Shown here: positions 1 through 6,087 of the stretch, piece after piece
Layout of the letters: each line of letters opens with the position of its first letter
Position numbering within the stretch: position 1 is the first letter of the stretch
DNA from: JAYVYM01 sp046593925
GTDB taxonomy: Bacteria; Actinomycetota; Actinomycetes; Mycobacteriales; SCTD01
DNA length: 37,658 bases
Direction of reading: 5' to 3'
NCBI GenBank assembly: GCA_046593925.1
Contig: JBKJQN010000076.1
Coordinates: forward strand, 1-37,658
Made by a program: the position numbers and the translations under genes
The notes under the pieces: model-generated
The model's input: the letters and a program-made list of their open reading frames with translations, nothing else
Databases searched by the model: none
What the model was told of the DNA's origin: nothing

Positions 1-254
1 CGGCGGTCCTCCGGCGCCATCCCGGCCAGCACCGCGAACAGCTTGCGCGCATGCGCGCGGTCGGCGGCGGTCTTCTCCGAGCGCGCCGACGCGACGACCT
101 CCACGACCTCGACGACCTCGACGACCTCGACCGCCAGCGATGCGGCCTCGACGACCTCGACGACCTCGACCGCCAGCGATGCGGCCTCGACCGGCTCGGT
201 ACGGGACTCCTGGGCGGGCACGTGCGTGACCAGCGTCTCGGTGGGCTCGCTCAT
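1..254 (-). CDS. sigF: Alternative RNA polymerase sigma factor, SigF/SigB group (5' part only)
   Basis: Only the first 84 or so codons are in the window; the gene continues past the left edge. It reads from ATG at 254. The N-terminus (MSEPTETLVTHV) leads into two exact 13-residue repeats of EAASLAVEVVEVV, two more EVV triplets, then RKLFAVLAGMAPEDR, which resembles the start of the conserved part of SigF-type factors. No region 2 or 4 is visible, so the assignment leans on the partner: the start overlaps the stop of the RsbW/UsfX-like anti-sigma gene by 4 bp (ATGA), the same arrangement as usfX-sigF in mycobacteria. SigF-group factors direct general stress or developmental promoters and are held inactive by the anti-sigma factor. 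The acidic, valine-rich repeat extension is not something I know from this family. Confidence 0.72.
   Translation of the reverse strand, partial: MSEPTETLVTHVPAQESRTEPVEAASLAVEVVEVVEAASLAVEVVEVVEVVEVVASARSEKTAADRAHARKLFAVLAGMAPEDR
111..188 (-). repeat. Two exact 39-bp tandem repeats inside the sigma factor N-terminus
   Basis: Bases 111-149 and 150-188 are identical and in frame (13 codons each, EAASLAVEVVEVV on the coding strand). Each unit itself ends in two 9-bp EVV units, and two further EVV units follow at 93-110. The structure suggests slipped-strand or unequal-recombination growth; copy number may vary among strains. Confidence 0.9.
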
Positions 255-688
255 GGCGTGGCGCCCTCGCGCTCGCCGCGGTGCTTGCGCAGCGTCAGGG
301 TGACCCGGCGGTCGGCATCGACGGAGCTGTCGACCTCGCCCGCGAGGGCGGTCAGCACTGTCCAGGCGAAGGTGTCGCGGGAGGGCTGCTCCCCGTCCAG
401 CGTGGGCACGGTCACGGACACGTCGATGGCATCCCCGGCCAGCTCGAAGGAGCACTCCAGGTCGGCATCCGGGACGGCCTGGACGAGCAGCATCGCGCAG
501 GCCTCATCGACCGCGATGCGGAGGTCCTCGATGTCGTCGATGGTGAAGTCCAGTCGCGAGGCCAGGCTGGCGGTTGCGGTCCGCAGCACCGACAGGTACG
601 CCCCGACGGCCGGCAGCCGAAGCGTGACCACGTCGCGTCCGGATCCGGACAGCACGCTGCCGGCGGGCGTGGTGCCGGTCTGCTCCAC
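251..688 (-). CDS. rsbW: Anti-sigma factor, RsbW/UsfX-like
   Basis: A 145-residue protein of the GHKL-fold serine kinase/anti-sigma family that binds a SigF/SigB factor and keeps it from RNA polymerase. I chose the GTG at 688 (VEQTGTTP) because a strong GGAGGAGGA lies just upstream; the frame stays open further but without similarity. Visible signatures are LRIAVDEACAMLLVQAVPDA and FAWTVLTALAGEV near the C-terminus, closely matching the pattern I remember for mycobacterial UsfX (LRLAVDEVC, FSWHVLTALADDV). The N-box asparagine of kinase-competent RsbW/SpoIIAB proteins is not evident (CAMLL), so ATP use may be weak or altered. Its stop overlaps the sigma factor start by 4 bp. A possible -10 (TACGAT, 739-734) precedes it. 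No anti-anti-sigma gene is present in the window. Confidence 0.82.
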   Translation of the reverse strand: MEQTGTTPAGSVLSGSGRDVVTLRLPAVGAYLSVLRTATASLASRLDFTIDDIEDLRIAVDEACAMLLVQAVPDADLECSFELAGDAIDVSVTVPTLDGEQPSRDTFAWTVLTALAGEVDSSVDADRRVTLTLRKHRGEREGATP

Positions 689-786
689 CCTGCTCCTCCT
701 CCGACCGCGCGAGCGGGTCCTCGCGGCTGGACAATCGTAGGGCTGCGGCCGCCCGGCGGGTCGCGTCCCCCCGGGCAGCCCCGAAC

Positions 787-1254
787 TCAGCTGTCGGCTA
801 GCGCACGGAGGGCGTCGCCGTCGACCCGGAAGGTCGTCCACGCGTCCTGCGGCACCGCGCCGAGGCCGGTGTAAAAGCCGATCGCGGGGGCGTTCCAGTC
901 CAGGACCCACCATTCCAAGCGCGGCCACCCCCGCTCCAGGCAGACGTCCGCGAGGGCGCGCAGCAGGGCCCGGCCGAGGCCCCGACCGCGGGCCGACTCC
1001 CGGACGAACAGGTCTTCGAGCCACAGACCCGGGCGGCCGGTCCAAGTCGAGAAGGTCGGATACCACAGGGCGAAGCCGACAATCTGGCCGCCGTCCTGCG
1101 CCACGTGAGCGGAACAGGTCCTGTCGACGAACAGCCCACTGTGCAGGTCGGCCTCGGTCGCCACGACCGCCTCGGGCGCACGCTCGTACGCCGCCAGCTC
1201 GTGGACAAGTTCCAGCAGCACGGGCACGTCGGCAACCACCGCGGGCCGGATCAC
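787..1254 (-). CDS. GNAT family N-acetyltransferase
   Basis: A 155-residue acetyl-CoA-dependent acyltransferase. It starts IRPAVVADVPVLLELVHELA, the usual first strand and helix of GNAT proteins. LEDLFVRESARGRGLGRALL carries the R-x-x-G-x-G acetyl-CoA pyrophosphate loop, and NAPAIGFYTGLGAVPQDAW is the typical C-terminal motif. The spacing LEDLFV and the WWVLDWN segment resemble the diamine/thialysine acetyltransferase branch, but the substrate cannot be read from sequence. The GTG at 1254 was chosen because upstream codons have no family similarity and because it overlaps the stop of the preceding phosphatase gene (GTGA). It is the last gene of a probable sodN-phosphatase-GNAT unit; 98 bp separate it from rsbW. 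Confidence 0.85.
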   Translation of the reverse strand: MIRPAVVADVPVLLELVHELAAYERAPEAVVATEADLHSGLFVDRTCSAHVAQDGGQIVGFALWYPTFSTWTGRPGLWLEDLFVRESARGRGLGRALLRALADVCLERGWPRLEWWVLDWNAPAIGFYTGLGAVPQDAWTTFRVDGDALRALADS

Positions 1255-1838
1255 TCCAGCTCGGCCGGGTGGGCGCCGACGTCGTTCCAGCCCTTCACCA
1301 CGCGGTGGCCGTGGTAACTCCCCAGTACCGACAGTGAGCCGGCGTCCTGGGTGAGGACTCCTCCCTGCCAGGCCGGCAAGCCGACCCACACGGCGGCCAG
1401 CGCTGGCAGCGTGTGCCCGTGCCCGAACAACGCGACGTCACCGCTGTCCAGCTGCGGCGCGACCCTGGCGATCGTCCGGGCAACCCGCACGCCGACGTCC
1501 TCCCAGTACTCACCGCCGGTCGCCCCGTCCGTCCAGAGCCACCAGCCCGGCCGGGCCCGGCGGATATCGGCCGTTGTGCGGCCCTCGAGCTGGCCGTTGT
1601 CCCACTCGACGAGATCCTCGTCGACCAGTGCGACCACCCCGGCGAGTTCCGCGGTCCGCCGCGCCCGGATCAGTGGCGACGTCCACGCGGCAACGAGGTC
1701 GCGCCGGGCGAGCAGCGGTGCCAGCGACGCGGCCTGTCGTTCGCCGTACGACGTGAGCGGGACATCGGTGCGTCCGGTGTGCTGGTGCGCCCGCGACCAG
1801 GCGGTCTCGCCGTGGCGTACGAGCAGCAGGTCTCCCAT
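1251..1838 (-). CDS. Histidine phosphatase (phosphoglycerate mutase-like) family protein
   Basis: A 195-residue protein whose N-terminus LLLVRHGETAWS holds the RHG phosphohistidine motif (catalytic His about residue 9). The conserved downstream elements are present: arginine in SPLIRARRTAELA, acidic EWDNGQLEGRTTADI, and the second catalytic His in ALFGHGHTLPALAAVWVG. The family covers mutases and many small-molecule phosphatases; the short length and absence of mutase-specific insertions argue for a phosphatase of unknown substrate. The start at 1838 is 19 bp from the sodN stop on the same strand, and the end overlaps the GNAT gene by 4 bp, so the three are probably co-transcribed. No strong ribosome binding site precedes the start. 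Confidence 0.85.
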   Translation of the reverse strand: MGDLLLVRHGETAWSRAHQHTGRTDVPLTSYGERQAASLAPLLARRDLVAAWTSPLIRARRTAELAGVVALVDEDLVEWDNGQLEGRTTADIRRARPGWWLWTDGATGGEYWEDVGVRVARTIARVAPQLDSGDVALFGHGHTLPALAAVWVGLPAWQGGVLTQDAGSLSVLGSYHGHRVVKGWNDVGAHPAELE

Positions 1839-1857
1839 GTCCCGTTGTGCGGCAGGA

Positions 1858-2286
1858 CTACGCCGACTGCGGCTTCACGTAGTCCTTGCCCTTGGTCTCC
1901 CAGAAGATGGTGGCGATCTCGTCGATCCCGTCCAGCAGGGCTTGGCCGCTCGCCGGATCCACGCTCTGCTTGGCGCCCGTGCCGCTGGCCTTCTTGATGA
2001 CGTCGTTGAACAGCATGTGCAGCTGCGGGTACTTGTTGAAGTGCTCGGCCTTGAAGTAGTCGTGCCACAGCACAGCAAGGTGATGCTTGGCCAGGTCGGC
2101 GCGCTCGCCGATGATCACGATGGCACGGGTGCGGAAGACCGGGTCCTCGTTCCCCTGGTACTTCTCCTGCATGGCCTTGACGGACTGCGCCTCGATCCGG
2201 GCCTGAGCGGGGTCGTAGACACCGCACGGCAGGTCGCAGTGCGCGGCCGCAACGGTCGAGGGGGTCAGGAAGCGGGGGAGTCGCAC
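1858..2286 (-). CDS. sodN: Nickel superoxide dismutase precursor
   Basis: A 142-residue precursor of the hexameric cytoplasmic Ni-SOD, which converts superoxide to oxygen and hydrogen peroxide. The nickel hook H-C-x-x-P-C-G-x-Y is seen as HCDLPCGVY at residues 16-24: His16 becomes the N-terminal axial ligand, and Cys17 and Cys21 are the thiolate ligands. The first 15 residues (MRLPRFLTPSTVAAA) are the leader that must be cut off to expose His16. The rest (QEKYQGNEDPVFRTRAIVI, AKHHLAVLWHDYF, HFNKYPQLH) is the four-helix bundle typical of SodN. Start is GTG at 2286 with GAAGGGA 8 bases upstream. The maturation protease gene sodX is divergent across a 56-bp gap. Nickel-dependent control by a Nur-type repressor is known in Streptomyces, but I cannot prove a Nur site here. 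Confidence 0.96.
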   Translation of the reverse strand: MRLPRFLTPSTVAAAHCDLPCGVYDPAQARIEAQSVKAMQEKYQGNEDPVFRTRAIVIIGERADLAKHHLAVLWHDYFKAEHFNKYPQLHMLFNDVIKKASGTGAKQSVDPASGQALLDGIDEIATIFWETKGKDYVKPQSA

Positions 2287-2342
2287 GGGAGAGTCCCTTC
2301 GTCGGTGGATGCTTGCCCAATCCTATCCCTGGAGGTCGGAGG
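2287..2342. promoter_or_regulatory. Shared divergent promoter region of sodN and sodX
   Basis: These 56 bp separate two divergent starts. On the minus strand TAGGAT (2325-2320) is a plausible -10 that would give sodN a leader of about 27 nt. A loose dyad GGAT-N9-ATCC spans 2307-2323 and overlaps that box, so an operator is possible. GGAGG at 2331-2335, 7 bases before the GTG at 2343, is the sodX ribosome binding site. Both promoters must be compact and could be co-regulated. Confidence 0.45.
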
Positions 2343-2669
2343 GTGCGGCTCGGCCTGGGGCTGACGACCGTCCTGGTCCGCGGCCGCTCGATGGAGCCGG
2401 TGCTGCGCGACGGCGACTGCCTGCTCGTGCGCCGGGGGGGCCGGGTCCGCGCCGGCAGCGTGGTCCTGGCCCGCTTCCACGACCGGCCCGGTCTGCTCGT
2501 CGTGAAGCGGGCCGTCCAGCCGGTGCCGGGTGGCTGGCTGCTCGCCTCGGACAACGCCACCGCCCCGGGCGCGACCCACGGCCCGGGCGACGTCGAGGCC
2601 GTGGTGGTGCTGCGCTGGTGGCCCCTGCACCGGTCCGGCTCGGCCGTGCGACGCTGGACATCCGGGTGA
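2343..2669 (+). CDS. sodX: Nickel superoxide dismutase maturation protease (S26 signal-peptidase fold)
   Basis: A 108-residue peptidase that removes the SodN leader so that the nickel hook can form. The S26 catalytic dyad is visible: Ser16 in GRSMEPVLRDGD and Lys55 in GLLVVKRAV. It lacks the transmembrane segment of export signal peptidases, in keeping with a cytoplasmic substrate. SDNATAPGATHGPGDVEAVV near residues 68-90 matches the conserved C-terminal box of the family. The GTG at 2343 is preferred over a TTG at 2313 because GGAGG lies 7 bases before it. The gene is divergent from its substrate gene sodN, the usual pairing. Malic enzyme follows after 79 bp. Confidence 0.93.
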   Translation: MRLGLGLTTVLVRGRSMEPVLRDGDCLLVRRGGRVRAGSVVLARFHDRPGLLVVKRAVQPVPGGWLLASDNATAPGATHGPGDVEAVVVLRWWPLHRSGSAVRRWTSG

Positions 2670-2748
2670 TCCCCGTCCGACGCCGCTCCGCACCGGGGGC
2701 AGGAGCCCTACCCCGTCGAACGCCCTGCCGGCCCCCGAGGAGCACCCC

Positions 2749-3945
2749 GTGAGCGCAGCACTCCAACCGACCCCGACCCCGCCCGACCTCGACGCAGACC
2801 CGGTGTTCGCGCTGCACCGCGGCGGCAAGGTCGAGGTCGTCAGCAGCGTCCCGCTGCGCACCCGGGAGGACCTGGCGATGGCGTACACGCCCGGAGTCGC
2901 GCTGGTGTGCACGGCGATCGCCCAAGACCCGTCCCTGGCCTTCGACTACACCTGGAAGTCGCACACCGTCGCGGTCGTCACCGACGGCACGGCCGTGCTC
3001 GGGCTCGGCGACATCGGGCCGCTGGCGGCGCTGCCCGTCATGGAGGGCAAAGCGCTGCTGTTCAAGCACTTCGGTGACATCGACGCGGTGCCGATCTGCC
3101 TTGACGTCACCGACCTCGACGAGCTGGTCGAGACCATCGCCCGGCTCGCACCGGCCTTCGGCGGGATCAACCTCGAAGACATCAGCGCGCCGCGCTGCTT
3201 CGAGGTGGAGCGCCGGCTTCAGGAGCGGCTGGACATCCCGGTCTTCCACGATGACCAGCACGGCACCGCCATCGTGGTGCTCGCCGCCCTGCGCAACGCG
3301 GCACGGCTGACCGGTCGGCCCCTGTCGGACCTGCGCGTGGTGTGCAGCGGAGCCGGCGCGGCCGGCATCGCGGTGTCGCGGATGCTGCTCGACGCCGGCG
3401 TCGGTGACCTGGCGATCGCCGACACCCGCGGGATCGTGCACCGCGGGCGCACCGACCTGAACGCCGCAAAGGCGCAGTTCGCGGGCCGGAGCAACCGCGC
3501 CGGACTCACCGGCTCCTTCGTCGATGCCCTGCGCGGCGCCGACGTGCTGATCGGGCTGTCCGGCGGCACCATCGCGCCGGATGCCGTGGCCTCGATGGCC
3601 CCCGACTCGATCGTGTTCGCCATGGCCAACCCGGTGCCGGAGGTACTGCCGGACGTCGCGCACGCGGCCGGGGCGCGGGTCGTTGCCACCGGGCGCAGCG
3701 ACTTCCCCAATCAGATCAACAACGTGCTGGCCTTCCCCGGGGTGTTCAAGGGCGCCATGGCAGTGCGGGCCGCCCGGATCACCGAGGGGATGAAGCTGGC
3801 TGCGGCCGACGCGCTCGCCGCGGTCGTCGGCGACGACCTGTCCGCGGAGCTGGTCATCCCGTCGGTCTTCGACCCCCGGGTGGCGCCCGCAGTGGCCGAC
3901 GCGGTGGCCATGGCCGCGCGGGCCGAGGGCGTCGCCCGGCTCTGA
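2749..3945 (+). CDS. Malic enzyme, short NAD(P)-dependent form
   Basis: A 398-residue oxidative decarboxylase converting malate to pyruvate and CO2 with reduction of NAD(P). Catalytic Tyr46 sits in MAYTPGVA and the catalytic Lys101 in GKALLFKHFG; metal-binding acids are in FGGINLEDISAPRC and FHDDQHGTAIVV. The Rossmann segment is VVCSGAGAAGIAVSRMLLDAG, and MANPVPEV plus SDFPNQINNVLAFPG are conserved C-terminal boxes. About 400 residues is the length of bacterial MaeB-like enzymes lacking the phosphotransacetylase tail. GTG at 2749 was chosen because GAGGAG lies at 2737-2742; a reading frame extends upstream but has no similarity. NAD versus NADP preference cannot be decided by eye. Confidence 0.95.
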   Translation: MSAALQPTPTPPDLDADPVFALHRGGKVEVVSSVPLRTREDLAMAYTPGVALVCTAIAQDPSLAFDYTWKSHTVAVVTDGTAVLGLGDIGPLAALPVMEGKALLFKHFGDIDAVPICLDVTDLDELVETIARLAPAFGGINLEDISAPRCFEVERRLQERLDIPVFHDDQHGTAIVVLAALRNAARLTGRPLSDLRVVCSGAGAAGIAVSRMLLDAGVGDLAIADTRGIVHRGRTDLNAAKAQFAGRSNRAGLTGSFVDALRGADVLIGLSGGTIAPDAVASMAPDSIVFAMANPVPEVLPDVAHAAGARVVATGRSDFPNQINNVLAFPGVFKGAMAVRAARITEGMKLAAADALAAVVGDDLSAELVIPSVFDPRVAPAVADAVAMAARAEGVARL

Positions 3946-3957
3946 GCCTCGGCTGGC

Positions 3958-3963
3958 TAGGGT
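3958..3963 (+). promoter_or_regulatory. -10 box of a leaderless promoter for the MDR gene
   Basis: TAGGGT starts exactly 12 bases before the GTG at 3970, so transcription starting at +1 would begin on the start codon. No Shine-Dalgarno sequence is present between the malic enzyme stop and this start. The same offset recurs at 12771, 14083 and 29870. Confidence 0.5.
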
Positions 3964-3969
3964 GCTCAG

Positions 3970-4935
3970 GTGATCGCCGCCTCCTGCGTCTCCCAGTCCG
4001 CCGACGACCCGCTGGCCGGGCTCGAGGTCGGTGAGCGCGCCGACCCGCAGGTGCCCGTCGGCTGGGCCCGGGTACACGTCAAGGCGGCCTCCCTCAACCA
4101 CCACGACCTGTGGTCGCTCAAGGGGGTCGGCCTACCCGCCGACCGGCTGCCGATGGTGCTGGGCTGCGACGCCGCTGGCGTCACCGACGACGGGCACGAG
4201 GTCGTCGTGCACGGGCTGGTCGGCGACCCGGACTGGGATGGCGACGAGACCCTGGACCCCAAGCGCAGCATCCTGTCCGAGGTGCACCAGGGGACCCTGG
4301 CCGGGCAGGTCGTGGTGCCGCTGCGCAACCTGGTGCCCAAGCCCGCTTCGCTGAGTTTTGAGCAGGCCGCCTGCCTGCCGACGGCGTGGCTGACTGCGTA
4401 CCGGATGCTGTTCACGCAGAGCGGGCTGCGACCCGGTGGCCGGGTGCTCGTGCAGGGCGCCGGCGGCGGCGTGGCGACCGCCGCCATCACGCTCGCCCGG
4501 GCGGCCGGGATGGTGGTCTGGGCCACCAGCCGCGACGGGGCCAAGCGCGACCGGGCGCTCGGGATCGGTGCCCACGAGGTGTTCGAGAGCGGGGCGCGGC
4601 TGCCCGGCAAGGTCGACGCCGTCCTCGAGACGGTCGGCAAGGCGACCTGGAGCCACTCGATGCGGGCGCTGCGACCCGGTGGCACCCTGGTGGTCTCGGG
4701 AGCGACGTCCGGCGCCGACCCGTCCGCCGACCTGAACCGGCTGTTCTTCCTGCAGCTGCGGGTCGTCGGCTCGACGATGGGCACCCGCCGCGAGCTGCAG
4801 GAGCTGCTGTCGTTCTGCGAGGCCACCGGCGTACGCCCGCTGGTCGACGAGGTGCTGCCGCTGGTCGCCGCCCGGCGGGGCTTCGAGCGCCTGGCCGCCG
4901 GAGACCTGTTCGGCAAGCTCGTCCTCATCCCCTAG
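3970..4935 (+). CDS. Medium-chain (MDR) quinone oxidoreductase-like protein
   Basis: A 321-residue member of the medium-chain dehydrogenase/reductase superfamily. The N-terminal GroES-like domain has SLNHHDLWSLKGVG and MVLGCDAAGVTDDGHEVV; the nucleotide-binding domain has VLVQGAGGGVATAAITLARA with the glycine loop at about residues 163-169. GGTLVVSGATSG is the typical last strand of the Rossmann fold. The structural-zinc cysteine cluster of alcohol dehydrogenases is missing, so it belongs with zinc-independent quinone oxidoreductase/enoyl reductase types; the substrate is unknown. The GTG at 3970 is supported by the leaderless -10 box. It is followed after 17 bp by the rhomboid gene on the same strand. 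Confidence 0.9.
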   Translation: MIAASCVSQSADDPLAGLEVGERADPQVPVGWARVHVKAASLNHHDLWSLKGVGLPADRLPMVLGCDAAGVTDDGHEVVVHGLVGDPDWDGDETLDPKRSILSEVHQGTLAGQVVVPLRNLVPKPASLSFEQAACLPTAWLTAYRMLFTQSGLRPGGRVLVQGAGGGVATAAITLARAAGMVVWATSRDGAKRDRALGIGAHEVFESGARLPGKVDAVLETVGKATWSHSMRALRPGGTLVVSGATSGADPSADLNRLFFLQLRVVGSTMGTRRELQELLSFCEATGVRPLVDEVLPLVAARRGFERLAAGDLFGKLVLIP

Positions 4936-4952
4936 CCGAGAGGAGCGAGACC

Positions 4953-5771
4953 GTGGTGCTGCCGGTACACGACGTCAACCCGCACCGGCGCACGCCTGTC
5001 GTCACGTACGCGCTCATCGCGATCAACATCGTGGTGTTCCTGCTGAGCCCGATCGCCTCCACCGTCACGGGCGGCGGGAGCGCCTCGTCGCAGTGCCGGC
5101 AGGTCGCCTTCCTTGACCACTACGCCGCCAAGCCGGCCGAGGTGATCGGCCAGGACCAGCCCACCGAGGTGGCGACCGGTGCAGCCGTCACCGATGCCGC
5201 TGGCCGCACCGGTTGCGTCAGCGAGGCGCCGCCGCCGTACGTCAAGAACGCGGCTCTGTCGGTGCTCTTCGCGATGTTCCTGCACGGCGGCTGGCTGCAC
5301 CTGCTCGGCAACATGCTTTTCCTGTACGTGTTCGGTGACAACGTCGAGGACCGGCTGGGCCGGCTGCGGTATCTGGTCTTCTACCTGTTCTGCGGCTACG
5401 CGGCGACGTACGGCTACGCGCTGGTCGACCCGTCGTCCACGCAGCCGCTCGTCGGTGCCTCCGGCGCGATCGCCGGCGTGCTGGGCGCGTACCTGGTGCT
5501 GTTCCCGAGGGCACGGGTCTGGTCGCTGCTGACGTTCTTCTTCTTCCTGCCGGTACGGCTGCCCGCCTGGCTGGTGCTCGGCAGCTGGTTCCTGCTGCAG
5601 GCGGCCTACTCGGCGGGGGCCGGCATCACGGCCGCGACCGGCGGCGGGGTGGCATATGTCGCGCACGTCGTCGGCTTCGTGATCGGCGCCCTGCTGGTGC
5701 TGCCGCTGCGCGGGAGCGGCCGGGACCGGCCGATCGCCGACCCGCGCTTCGGGCCCTACGCGCGGCGCTGA
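4953..5771 (+). CDS. Rhomboid family intramembrane serine protease
   Basis: A 272-residue polytopic membrane protease that cleaves substrates within the bilayer. The catalytic serine is Ser170 in the LVGASGAIAGVLGAY motif and the partner is His238 in AYVAHVVGFVIGALLV. HGGWLHLLGNMLFLYVFGDN is the conserved L1/TM2 segment with the oxyanion Asn. TM1 spans about residues 17-38. Between TM1 and TM2 lies an approximately 50-residue outer loop containing two cysteines (Cys48 and Cys88) that could form a disulfide. The short N-terminus VLPVHDVNPHRRTP lacks the zinc-ribbon seen in some actinobacterial relatives. GAGAGGAG at 4938-4945 supports GTG 4953; GTG 4956 is an alternative one codon later. Probable second gene of an operon with the MDR enzyme. 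Confidence 0.93.
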   Translation: MVLPVHDVNPHRRTPVVTYALIAINIVVFLLSPIASTVTGGGSASSQCRQVAFLDHYAAKPAEVIGQDQPTEVATGAAVTDAAGRTGCVSEAPPPYVKNAALSVLFAMFLHGGWLHLLGNMLFLYVFGDNVEDRLGRLRYLVFYLFCGYAATYGYALVDPSSTQPLVGASGAIAGVLGAYLVLFPRARVWSLLTFFFFLPVRLPAWLVLGSWFLLQAAYSAGAGITAATGGGVAYVAHVVGFVIGALLVLPLRGSGRDRPIADPRFGPYARR

Positions 5772-5878
5772 CGCCGGTCGCGAACGAGGTCGAGCTCGTC
5801 GTGTGCCACCTCTGCGAAAGCCGGGAGGTCAGCCGTCCGGGCGACCGCAGGGCCACGCCGCTGCGTCGGACACCGCGT

Positions 5879-5898
5879 CCGGGTCGTGCTCGACCCGG
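5879..5898. terminator. Hairpin between convergent genes, possible bidirectional terminator
   Basis: An 8-bp perfect stem (CCGGGTCG / CGACCCGG) with a TGCT loop lies in the 142-bp gap between the converging rhomboid and DUF6104/kgd genes. There is no T tract on either side, so this would be a GC-rich actinobacterial terminator or just a barrier. The rest of the gap shows no gene. Confidence 0.4.
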
Positions 5899-5913
5899 CG
5901 TACCAGCTGGTCT

Positions 5914-6087
5914 CTACTCGTCGTCGTCCAGCCGGGCCAGCCAGGTAGCCAGCCGGTCGACGGCCACCTCGAACTCGGGATTGAGGTCGACGAACTCGAC
6001 CATCCGGCCGGCCAGCCAGGCCAGCGCCACGGACTCCTCGCCGCGCCGCTCCGCCAGCTCCTCGATGCCTCGGTCGGTGCTGTACAT
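5914..6087 (-). CDS. DUF6104 family small protein
   Basis: A 57-residue protein, MYSTDRGIEELAERRGEES then a region ending EFEVAVDRLATWLARLDDDE. It matches what I recall of DUF6104, a short acidic actinobacterial family without known function. It is predicted soluble and mostly helical. The ATG overlaps the kgd stop (ATGA), so it is probably translated by coupling from kgd and made in fixed ratio to it. That suggests a role as an accessory or regulator of the 2-oxoglutarate dehydrogenase complex, but this is inference from position only. Confidence 0.82.
   Translation of the reverse strand: MYSTDRGIEELAERRGEESVALAWLAGRMVEFVDLNPEFEVAVDRLATWLARLDDDE

Noticed and set aside
93..188. CRISPR-like array
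   Set aside because: The repeats are contiguous, without spacers, and in frame within a coding region.
2323..4104. A 593-codon minus-strand frame
   Set aside because: Antisense of sodX and malic enzyme, with His/Gly/Arg-rich composition and no domain.
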